Assembly: GCA_026120185.1 (NCBI GenBank) | Contig: JANUWF010001942.1 | Location: 1-64,000, forward strand | DNA length: 64,000 nt | DNA from: Voacanga thouarsii | Lineage: Eukaryota; Streptophyta; Magnoliopsida; Gentianales; Apocynaceae | Direction: 5' to 3' | In this document: positions 36,241 through 46,034 of the stretch, piece by piece | How positions within the stretch are numbered: position 1 is the first letter of the stretch | Layout: every line of letters begins with the position of its first letter | Translations under genes and position numbers: made by a program | Notes under the pieces: model-generated | Databases searched by the model: none | What the model was told of the DNA's origin: nothing | The model's input: the letters and a program-made list of their open reading frames with translations, nothing else

Positions 36241-36411
36241 AATTAATTGAACATACATAGATCTTCCTGCGATTTTTTCAAAATGTGTAATTGCTCCTAG
36301 TGAACAAGGGAGGTATATTTGTCGAGGATTCCTTGATATAGGGAAGAGAGGAGATATTTGCTATAAGGATCTTTTCTATAAAGTTGTTTAGCCAAAGAAG
36401 TGTAGATCAGT

Positions 36412-36423
36412 TCTCTAATACCT
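36412..36423 (-). other. Primer-binding site of SIRE-like Copia
   Basis: The minus strand reads AGGTATTAGAGA shortly after the LTR end, a decayed version of TGGTATCAGAGC. Confidence 0.6.
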
Positions 36424-36425
36424 AT

Positions 36426-37725
36426 TGCAAAACCTTAGAAGGAGGTGAATAAGGTTTTTGGCATTTTAAAACACTTTTCAAAAAAGATGTAATTTTTGAA
36501 ATCCTCCTTTTGTTTTACAGATCGTGGTGTATACAGGTTATGCAAAGAACAATTTTGTATAGCTTTAAAGAGACATCTTAGATCTTAACAATATGCGACA
36601 AGTGATGTGTAATCAATACAATAATAAAGATGGATTGGTGAGAATCATAAAGATTTCTTCGAATGATTGAAAACTTTGTGCAAAGAGGTTCACAAACTAA
36701 CAGAAATAAATACAAGAAAGATGAACAAGAGATTTATAGTGGTTCGATCCTCAAAGATCTATATCTACTACCTTAAGCTCACAGTTAAGGATTTTAAACT
36801 AGATCTCTATAAAGCTTAGTCGGTTCAATGGTGTTTGTCTACACCAATTACACAAGAGGATCACCATTCTTGGTTTTACCTAAACCTCTCAACCAATTAC
36901 AAATCAAGGATTACCCCAAATGAGTTTTACACCATAACCTTGATATGCAAACGGATTATAGGAATGAAACAGAGATAGCTCATACTTTTTTGAGCAGATA
37001 TGCAAACAAATGAGCACCAATAGTCTTTTACCTTTTGAACAATTTGATTTCACTTTTGAAGCAGAAATGAAAAGGCGGATTTTTGTAATCTGAAATGTAA
37101 GAGTATTTCTGAGAAATTTAACACAAAAATCTTCTTAAAAATCGAGTTTTGAAAACTTTTATAGAAGTATAAAGTAAGACAGCAATGACTAGTAATGGCT
37201 AGTTTTTCTCACTGTCAGATTTTTCAGAGTTTTAGACTCAAGGATAGGACGAGGGTGCATCCAAAAAGTGAGTCCAAAATAGAACTTTTCTAAGAAGAAA
37301 CATTTAGACACTATTCCAGAGTTTTAGACGAAGATTTTGGATGTATAGTCCATCCAAACTACCAAATCCAAACATCTGAAAGCTTACTCTTTAAAATTAT
37401 TTTATTTGTGTACTTCAATGTAGAAATAAATTAAATCATAAGGTAAAGAGATATAGGAATTTTACAAGTAATACTTTAACAACGATTCCTAATCTAAAGT
37501 TCTTTCACAAGGACTTTCTTATTTGCAATTTTTTAAACTTGTCTTCTACTTGATCACTCATTCTTGGATTCCATTTCTTAAGAGTTGCTTAATAATCTTA
37601 CTTGCACGCCTTGGAAGAACTGAGGTCAAGCATGTCCTATCACATATAGATTGCACAAGTTAGTCATCATCAATACTTGTCATAAGTCAAAATATAGGAG
37701 AATGCCCTTAGGGCTAACACCAACA
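36426..37725 (-). repeat. 5' LTR of SIRE-like Copia
   Basis: The minus-strand LTR begins TGTTGGTGTTAGCCCTAAGG at 37725 and ends near 36426 with GGTTTTGCA, about 1.3 kb. No coding region lies within it. Its partner 3' LTR is not present, so divergence and TSD cannot be judged. Confidence 0.75.
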
Positions 37726-38519
37726 AATGCATTAACAATGGTATTATCCATTTCTTCTATTCACATTCCCACAATAGCACATAATTACCTAATGTAATTG
37801 AAGGAATAGTACTACCTTTACATAATCCTTCTCCATTCTTGTATTCCATGTAATCATAAGACATTTGCTTTCGCTAATAACCTCACTTAAATAATATAAT
37901 AGCTCAACAATTTTGCATTTGTCTTTCATGGCATATCTTCAAATTTTTGCCATAACATTCAATTCGCAAATCTAAATGATATCAAACTAGTTCTAAAACC
38001 TCCCTAGGACATTCCTTTATAATTTTTAGTCCATGAAATACATTTTTCCCTTCTCCATTTTCGTTCAGTTTTCATGAAAAAATCTCAGCACTTTAAATCC
38101 CATCACTGTTTTGGCAACTTTTGATATTTCACTATAACTTTGAATTTATATATCCAAATCATTTCAAACTGGTACCAATATGCTCCTAGAATCCTTAGCA
38201 ATTTACTTAGTTTTAGAGCTGGCATGAAACTACTAAGAGTAAACCAATTCAGTTCATTAATCCTATAACTAAACTAGAAGTCCTTGGTATTTATGTTATA
38301 ACATTTTATCTACAACTCCAAATCATGTCAAATTGGTTCCAAAATGATCCTAAGACTTGTAGCTACAAGTTTCCAATCACGGAATTCCAGAATAAATAGC
38401 CTATTTGCACAGTTTATTCCTTTTTCAGATATGCACAAAAATTCTTCAAACTAGAAGTTCTATTTTGTTCTTTTTCTTACATAATTAATTCTCCTTTCTT
38501 CTTCGTACAATATGGCTAC
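37726..38519. repeat. Degenerate tandem-like repeat, period about 165-180 bp
   Basis: This gene-free stretch lies between the SIRE-like LTR and the Gypsy E LTR. Three similar segments start at 37952, 38134 and 38298. Each has ATAAC, then about 18 bases, AAATCxAAATxAT and TCAAA, followed by a TCCTA-containing end. The period resembles satellite-like DNA or repeats within an LTR. No open frame was recognised. Confidence 0.45.
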
Positions 38520-38763
38520 TGTGAAACCCCACCTAAAGCCAACTTTAGAGTAAAGGGGTTAGGATACATATCATATTATTTTGCATAAATATATATATTT
38601 TTCAATGATTTTATGTGCTTGAGAATTGTGATTTATAGATTAAAGGCTTAGTTATTCTTAGTGAGTAGGAAAGGTAAAGTAGTAATTTTGCTTGAAGTCA
38701 AAATAGGAATATGGCTTGAGGTTTAAATAAAAAGAATATTTAGGTGACAAAATAAGAACAAGA

Positions 38764-38833
38764 GTTAGTGTGGTTAAGTGGTTAGAGTTTTGTCAATTAA
38801 TCTCTAAGGTCTTGAGTTCAAATCCCATCACTT
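38764..38833 (+). other. tRNA-like block with Pol III A and B boxes in Gypsy E 5' LTR
   Basis: TGGTTAAGTGGTTAGAG at 38771 fits the tRNA A box, and GAGTTCAAATCCC (38814-38826) contains GTTCAAATC, an exact fit to the B-box consensus GWTCRANNC. The first seven bases (GTTAGTG) can pair at five of seven positions with the bases after the B box. It begins 244 bases into the LTR. Confidence 0.65.
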
Positions 38834-39993
38834 AAGTTTTATTCATGATTATCTTAGCTAAATTTGAATTTTTGTTTTCTTACATTCTTTAAAGATAGGA
38901 ATGTTGTCTTAAGGGAGACATAAAGAGAATGTCTTAATCCTATCACCGTGTCCTAAAAAGAATTCTTATTCTTTTTATTACCTCTAGCTTTGTCCTAACA
39001 TCTTCACAATTTAAAATAGTTCAAAATTCATCAAGACTCATCTTTTAATTCTAGAAAATTCTGTGATGGTATCTTAGCCTTGAATTTCGAAAATTAATCT
39101 TGGAAGTTGGAGGGTTGACCAAAAATAGGAGACGGGTTAGGAAGGATTCCCAAGGAAAAACAATCACCATGGTAGAACCTTTAAACTCATCTTCATGTTG
39201 TTCATGTTCTTGATAAAGGAAACCTAGAAATTTTCCAGATTTTTTGAGCAATCCAGCTTTCAAAAAACTCAGCCAGATTTCTTGTTCATTTGCTGCTAGA
39301 AAAATGGCCAATTTATGTAGCTTGAAGACTGAAATTTCTATGCAAATTCGGACTGCATAAAACTGTGCAAAACCAGGGAAAAATTCTGTGCAGTTTCGCT
39401 GCACATCAATCTAAAAAATGAAGCTGTTTTTCTTGTCACCAATCCAGGAAAACTCCTTTGCTTTTTCTCCAGAAAGAAGGCTGGAAACCAACCTTAAAAG
39501 ACCCTCAAACACCCCTCAAAGTTCTTTGCAAATCGGGCTGAAGAAGTGCAGAAATTTTGCACAGAAGATTCAGCAAACCTTTCGAAACCTTGAACACCAT
39601 GAAACCAGAAAATTCCCAACTTTGTCTCCTTAGGCCTAGACTAAAAAACTACCTTCAAACCTCTGTAAAATGAACCTTGTTCAGCCATGAACTGAACACC
39701 ATTAACCTCTCCGCTTACCATGAATACTTGGACTCCATAATCACACTTCAAAAATCTCCTAAGATCATTCCATTCAAAATACATTTGAACTTCAAAAATT
39801 TCCAGAATTTTGCTCCATGAAAACACTCTTGAATTAAGCTACCAAAACCAAAAATTGTTCTGCCATTAAACCTTGAATTTTGGCCAACCTTAAAGCCTTA
39901 ATAGTCTTCATTCATTTCAGCAAAATAAACTAGTCCAACCGGGACCATTGAAGAACAATGAAACCTTCATCAATCAAACACCCTTAGCTTATC

Positions 39994-41508
39994 TGATGTG
40001 TTTGGATTTGGATATAAAAATCATATAAAAATAAGTACATTTCTAATCAAGTTTAAATTAAAACATTAACCCCGAATTATACATATGAGCAAGCGTACTC
40101 ATCATTAAGCATAGCATAGGGTTTAAAATGAGTGTCGATCCTCAAGGAATAAGTATGCATTAATCACTTTTCTTTCATTGTTTAACCAACTCAATAAAGT
40201 GAAAAAGACTAAAAAGAAAAATAAAATAAAATAAAAGAATATATACATGTCAATAATGCAGAATTATGTAACTCAAACCATTATTTTAACAAACATGATC
40301 TTAAAGTACCTAATCATTCTCTTGGCATCATGAAGGATTAAAATAGATTCACTTCTTTTTCAATTTATGAAATCACTATCTTTTAGACAAATTAGCCTCA
40401 CATATTCTGTCTCAACTAATTCACCCAAAAGATGCATTAAACATAATCCTTGATTAAATCTCTATATTCTGGCAAACTTAAAATATGAAATTAACCAATG
40501 AATCCATATTCTGGCAGACATCAATTAACCTTTAATTACCCAATTCTTAGCACTTAACCCCTTTTTCAAGTAAGTTAAGAGATAACAAATATGAAATTAA
40601 TGAATTGAGACCACCATCAACCCCTTTTTCAAGCAAGTTAATAGAAAAAAAACAACAAATTAATCTCGTGATTTGCAAAAGTAATTAAATACCAAAAATA
40701 ATAATCAATTAATCAAAAGTAACTCTAAAAGTCATGAGTACCTAAAACAATGTCAAATTACAATAAAACAATTAATACATCATTATTCAAGAAAAGAAAA
40801 CAAAGTTAAAAGAAAGCACTCATAGACTAGCCTCCTTCTATTTCCTTTGTAGACTCTCTTATACAATCCTTCTTGATCTGATGAATTCCTCCTTGAATTT
40901 GAGTGATTTTCTGTTTTGATTCGTGAATCCTCCATTTTCCCTTGTGTTTTCCCTCTATTTATAGGCTTTAGAAGTGCCTAAATTTATTCCTCTAGGGTTT
41001 CTGGCCGACTAGAAGTAGAAAAATACTAAAACTCTGCAAATCGCCAAAAAATGCACACAAAAATCGAGGCACCACCTCAGTAGCAGTGCACAGCCGGTGC
41101 TGCCTGTCCTACTTAGGGCCAGTGCCAGTTGTGGTCTATTCCTTTGTTCATTCGTCATTTTTCTTGATTTTTGTGCCACTTCTTCCAGATTGTAGCCGAC
41201 ACTGCCTTTGAGCTCCCAACCGACGTGGACTGTGTTCTATTCAGCTCTATTTCACCTCAAAGTACGTGCCAACAGCACGTGACCAGTGCCAATTCTATTG
41301 TCCTGGCCGACGCCGCCTCTACTCTGTTTAGAGATTTTTTTATTTTTTTTTTGGTCTTATTTTACCCCTAAAATCTAAAATAATGCACAAAATACCTTTC
41401 TAATGGTAAAATCTCTAATATAAAAGAATATGACCAGTTATTGTATAAAGTGTATTGCAAAATAGCCTCAAATGACTAGGAAATATATGACTAATTTAGG
41501 TCCTATTA
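39994..41508 (-). repeat. Solo LTR nested in Gypsy E 5' LTR (TSD TTATC)
   Basis: The inserted block is flanked by the direct repeat TTATC (39989-39993 and 41509-41513), and the surrounding Gypsy LTR resumes on both sides. Read on the minus strand it begins TAATAGGACC, perhaps from TGATAGG, and ends ACACATCA. A strong TATA-type promoter, CCTATAAATAGAGGG, is on the minus strand at 40951-40965. A further stretch (tcgatcctcaaggaataag on +, about 40134) resembles LTR sequence of other plant Gypsy elements. No coding capacity is evident. A solo LTR is the best reading, but the family is unknown. Confidence 0.6.
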
Positions 41509-41935
41509 TTATCCTATACCTCAAACCACTCCACGATTTCCTCCATTTGAATTTCAAACAAAATCAGCTTATTCTCTTCTCTCCTAGCTGAAAACCGAAA
41601 CTCCTAAACACCTTAAACTATTTATCCAACACCATTCCAGAATTCGTGCAGCACCTTTCTCAAACTCTCGCAATTCTCACCAAGAACACCTACATTCCTT
41701 CAACCCAAAACCCACCATAAACACCTCCAATCAGTCTCAAATACTCCAGATTACTCCTACATAATCCCTAGTGTTCATTTCTGGTATTTATAACACAAAA
41801 TCTCGCAAACATGAAATTGCCATCAGATCAAAATCTAGTTTTTTCTTGAAGGTCTCAAGAACATCATCAAGGTAAATCAAGAATAACTCCTTTTGTTCAT
41901 CCTCTTTCATTCAACCTTTAATGCACCATACTAAT

Positions 41936-41936
<1 letters not shown>

Positions 41937-41976
<40 letters not shown>
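41937..41976. repeat. (CT)n microsatellite in Gypsy E 5' LTR
   Basis: An uninterrupted 40-bp CT run. The same LTR position carries 16 bp in Gypsy D and 63 bp at 63404. Confidence 0.95.
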
Positions 41977-41979
<3 letters not shown>

Positions 41980-44362
41980 CAGCCAAAACGATTGATCAAC
42001 AACCATGGCTGTTTTTTTCCCTTGGACAACTCAAGACTCTCAATTGCGCGTGGACCTTCTTTAGTCTTCATCAAAGTAATTGTCAATCAAGTATTTTTCC
42101 CTCAAACCTCCTTTTCAATTCCACATTCATGTCTCTTAGATGTTGATAGGAAGAATAGAATATGAATGGGAGACTGAGCGTATGCATGTGAATGAAGGGG
42201 TTGGGGTTAGGACATGAGAATGGTTGTATATGATTAAGTTATTTGGATTTTCTTGAGAATCAATGTATGTTCATCATGTCTTAGGAGAGTTATGGATATT
42301 TAAAGCATTTTAGATGTTATGACACCTATGGTGAATAGGATTTTTATGTTCTTATTTCCATTGAAGCCATGATTGATGATTATACCTATTAGGGATTTGG
42401 CCATGTGATAATATGTATTGATTTAAGTTTATATTCATAAATGATTTAGCCTACTAGTTGATGTTGGAGAGTGTGTTCATGGATTTTGTTTAGCAATAGG
42501 AAAATCATGATTATTTTCTTGTTAATCCTAGGTTATTTTTATTAACAAATTTTATTACCTTAATTAAAATGACTACTATATTTTAAAGGTTTCGAAATCC
42601 CTAAGAAGATTTGGAAATAGAATATTAAATGAAATATTGATATTTTATTAGTCAAATAAATAATATCTTTTATTAAAAAAATTATATATATATATGTATA
42701 ATAATAAATAGGATCTTTTATATAAATAATAATAAAATAATAAAATATTAATGACCTTGTAGACCATAGTTAAAACTCTTACCTATATTCATAAATATTA
42801 TTTATATTAAAATTTATTTGTTATCTATTAATCAAAAATTTAATATAATTCATTTATTATTAATTTTATTTATTACTAAATATTTATTATCTATTAATTA
42901 TTAATTAAAAATTAATTGTAATTTGTTATTTATTTTAATAATACTATTTAAAAATTATCATTTATTAATATTATTTAGGATTTAGTATTATTCAATATTT
43001 AAACACTAGTTTATTTATTAATAATAATACTCAAGATTTATTATTTGAACCTATAACTTATTAGTAATTATTCTAGAACCCCTAATTATTTTAACTTATC
43101 AAACTATATTTATTTTATAAAATCATTTACCATCTAACCTTAAAGCTTAGGACATTAAAGTCGTGGTTGTAATTAATTGAACTAAGAATTGTTCATGTAA
43201 GGCAAGTATAGCTTGAGTATAACCTTATGCCGTGTGTTTACCCCAGGCGAGGTTAGGTCATAATTGTGAGGATTTTTTAGTTCAAGCAAGCAAATGATCA
43301 AGTAAGCTCCTGCATGGAGTTATTTGAAGACCAAAAATTATTGTGGCAAGCTAAGTTCAATGTGTATGATCATTCGATTGCACCAAGGCAATTAAGGACC
43401 ATTTTTCCTTTTTATTGCAGTCAAGCAAATCATTTGAAAATTAAACAAGCAGTTTGACACAAAATGCTAAACTCTTTATAAAACCCAACTTTGACAAGAA
43501 TTTTAGAAACCCTTAATTGCTATCTCCAAGTAAACATTGTATGATCAATTTTCTCCCCATTGGAATAAACAACGTTGAGTACTCAATAAGGGTAGACTAT
43601 TAGAACTAATCTTTGAAGGGTTAGGATAAGTCTCTCAGTAGGTGGCTACCTCTGAGGGGTGAGTCCTTCCCGGATAGGATGCCAGTCCGGTAGGTCATAC
43701 CAGTCCGAGCTAGCAAGTTTCAGTCAAGTGGACTGTGTGTTTCTAGAGTGGACAACCGGTAAGTTTGGTTATAGAGATGGAGAAGTATCTAACCCGGTAG
43801 GCCGTACACCTACCTTTTGTCAGCATGCTCAACGTGTGGCATACTGACCATTATATGGTCATGGGGCCCAACGTGTGTTAACCCATAGCTACCTCTTTGG
43901 GTGGTTGTATTTATTGTGCACATATATAGTTTGGAAAGCAAAACACTACCTATATTTTAACATTTATTTAATGCTTGCCAGCACCTTCTCTTATGAAACT
44001 TTTATAACTTGCATACATGAACTATTTTACCTGAAACACTCAAAGCACACACGGGCTTACTGAAATTTTTATCTCACCACCTTTTATGCCATGTTTTTAG
44101 GACGGTCTGGCTGTGAAGGTCATTAGCTAGATTGATGCTTGTGAATCTAAAGATTCTTTGTTATTTTTCTTATGTGATGTTTTGAGAGTTGTAGCAAACA
44201 AATTTATTTTGAATTTGTTCATGTATTTTTGGGTTGTAATAAGTTTAATTTTAAAGTATTTCTTTTATTTTATTTTATGTAACCTAGTTATAAAGACCCC
44301 TTGTCCTATGGATGGGGCAACATCCCCGGCCCTATTAGACCTAGGTAGTGGGGTGTTACAAG

Positions 44363-44374
44363 TGGTATCAGAGC
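44363..44374 (+). other. Primer-binding site of Gypsy E
   Basis: An exact TGGTATCAGAGC two bases after the LTR terminus. It fits initiator-Met tRNA priming. Confidence 0.95.
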
Positions 44375-44459
44375 CTAGGATTAGACAATTATTGATAGTT
44401 TATATTTTGTTTTATTAAGGTTAAATCTTTTGTCTAACCTATCTTGCTTATGCTGTAGG

Positions 44460-44927
44460 ATGGTTAGAATAATTAGAACTATAAGGAAAGTGCAGCAATG
44501 GCATCCTCCTATCCCTATCCACCCGGAAGACCTACCAGTGCCTCAGCCTACACCTCAGCCAATTATACCCCTGGATGATAGTAGTGATGATGAGGTCCAG
44601 ATTATTAAGCCACCCCCAATACCTGTGATAGACTTGGTTACTGACAGTGAAAACGAAGAGATTGACATGGAATATGTTCCCCTCCCTCCTAATCCCATAA
44701 TTAACTTGACAGTTGATAGTGATAATCCGGGGGAGATAGTTTATGAATCTCCACCTAGACCTTCCTTCATACCCCCATCTAACCAGGTTGAAACCGAGGA
44801 GAGTTCTAGGCGACCCGAGAAGGAGCTAATGGATTATGGGTTTGCGAATAGGGTTGGGATAGACTTCACTAGGAATTCTGGGGGATGGTTGTATGATGCC
44901 GACTTTGAAGACTCTGATAAGGATTAG
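44460..44927 (+). CDS. Accessory ORF upstream of gag in Gypsy E, SIM-like acidic protein, intact
   Basis: This intact ORF of 155 codons lies between the PBS and gag. The start at 44460 (MVRIIRTIRK) is chosen because Gypsy A begins the same way (MVRMYRTARK). An upstream in-frame ATG at 44430 is not conserved. The protein has a short basic start, a Pro-rich segment (EDLPVPQPTPQP), then two hydrophobic-acidic cores: PVIDLVTDSENEEIDME (about residues 59-75) and PIINLTVDSDNPGE (about 82-95). A Pro-rich linker and a conserved DYGFANRVGIDF segment follow, with an acidic end (YDADFEDSDKD). No enzyme domain, transmembrane segment or zinc finger is seen. The PVIDL-S/D/E cores match the general form of SUMO-interacting motifs. 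Whether they bind SUMO is untested, and a gag-accessory role is inference. Confidence 0.7.
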   Translation: MVRIIRTIRKVQQWHPPIPIHPEDLPVPQPTPQPIIPLDDSSDDEVQIIKPPPIPVIDLVTDSENEEIDMEYVPLPPNPIINLTVDSDNPGEIVYESPPRPSFIPPSNQVETEESSRRPEKELMDYGFANRVGIDFTRNSGGWLYDADFEDSDKD

Positions 44928-45202
44928 AGAGGCTAAGTACTGCTATGATTAGGGCATTTTATTTACTGTTTTTCGTAAACTCCTATGCTAAGGATTTTAT
45001 TCATATTTACTGCTTTATTTTCGAATTTATGCAAATAAGAATACCTAGAGTACTCTAAAAGTTTTAGAAAAATTTATATGCAATCCTCTATACAAAAAGT
45101 TGCATCTGATTTCCTTTTATTTAAACCTGAATGTGAATGCATGCTCCATTGAAATGTTTTAAACTTGAATACATAAACTCATTATCTGAGACATAGTTTA
45201 AA
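44928..45202 (+). other. Gypsy E spacer between accessory ORF and gag
   Basis: 275 bp without an ORF. Patches such as tttatgcaaataa and gaatgaaaatg/gaatgtgaatg recur in the spacer of Gypsy A (9185-9452), so the spacer is conserved within the family. Confidence 0.6.
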
Positions 45203-46034
45203 ATGGCACCCACGCGCCGTGCAGCCACATCTAGCAAGAGGGTTCCGGAGACAGAGCCTGTGACACTAGAGTTTAAGATGACTCAAATACCGTCACCCAA
45301 TCGGGGAGATGAGAATGAGTCAGATTTAGAAATGGGGTCAGAAGAATCTGTCGGAATGATGATGGGGCAAGCATTCAGCAAAATGACCGATATTCTTCAA
45401 ACTCTAATTGAGCAGAGGAATCCAAAGGGGGAGGATGAAGCTTTAGAGCGGTTTCTAAAATTTCGACCGCCCATCTTCTTGGGAGAAGCCAAGCAGGATC
45501 AGAAAGCTGAGTAGTGGATAGAACAAATAGAAGACATCTTTGCTACGCTTTATTACATTGAGAAGCGAATGGTGAAGTTTGTCGTATTCCGATTGAGGGG
45601 CCCAGCTCGAGCATGGTGGCAACGAGTCCAGGACGACTGGGAGATGATTGACCAAGACCGGACATGGGCCAATTTCGTGGAAGCATTCAGAGCCGAATAT
45701 ATCCCTTAGTGGACAGTGGAGAAGCGGGAAGATGAGTTCCAAAATTTGAAGCAAGGAGGTATGACGGTGGCATAGTATGCGGCACGTTTTACTCAATTGT
45801 TAAAAGAATGTAAGAGGCTAGTGGACACCAAGCAGAATAGAATAAGACAATTTGTTAAGGGGCTAAGGCAGGAGTTAAGAAATGCGTTGGCACCTTCTCC
45901 ACCAATGACCTATTCGGGGGCTGTGGACGGAGCCACCCGGACTGAGAAAGAAGATCGCAAAAGAATGACACCAAGACCTTTCCTACTGCCAAGACAACCA
46001 CCGAGACCTTTCCAGAGGCAGCAGCCCAACAAGC
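45203..46034 (+). pseudogene. Gypsy E gag, N-terminal part
   Basis: Gag starts at ATG 45203 (MAPTRRAATSSKRV). It continues through EDEALERFLKFRPP, the retrotrans_gag region with RLRGPARAWWQRVQDD and FVEAFRAEYIP, and RLVDTKQNRIRQFVKGLRQ. In-frame stops occur at about 45512, 45707 and 45774. It is cut by Copia C after PFQRQQPNK and resumes at 52022. The flanking repeat CAAGC (46030-46034) is part of the host coding sequence. Confidence 0.87.

Larger units (their letters stand above)
30524..37725 (-). mobile_element. SIRE/Maximus-like Copia element, 3' end cut by Gypsy D
   Basis: A minus-strand element with 5' LTR, PBS, gag, pol and a downstream env-like region. Its 3' LTR is not in the window because Gypsy D interrupts at 30523/30524. 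Assignment to the SIRE/Maximus type rests on the gag with a long coiled-coil region and late zinc finger, and on coding-like sequence after RNase H. Lineage name is inference. All reading frames are broken. Confidence 0.82.
38520..44360 (+). repeat. 5' LTR of Gypsy E, subfamily 1, with nested solo LTR
   Basis: The LTR starts TGTGAAACCCCACCTAAAGC at 38520 and ends GTGGGGTGTTACA at 44360, followed by a perfect PBS. Without the nested 1515-bp element and its duplicated 5 bp it is about 4.32 kb, close to the 4342 bp of Gypsy D. It carries the tRNA-like block (38764-38833), a CT microsatellite (41937-41976), an AT-rich tract (about 42660-43030), TTGAGTACTCAA (43575-43586) and two repeat units near 43827-43885. 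Its 3' part matches the LTRs at 1-2356 and 4244-6072 rather than the LTR at 58112. Confidence 0.88.

Noticed and set aside
39051..39404. Minus-strand ORF of 117 codons
   Set aside because: It is inside the Gypsy E LTR and its counterpart LTRs are not open there.
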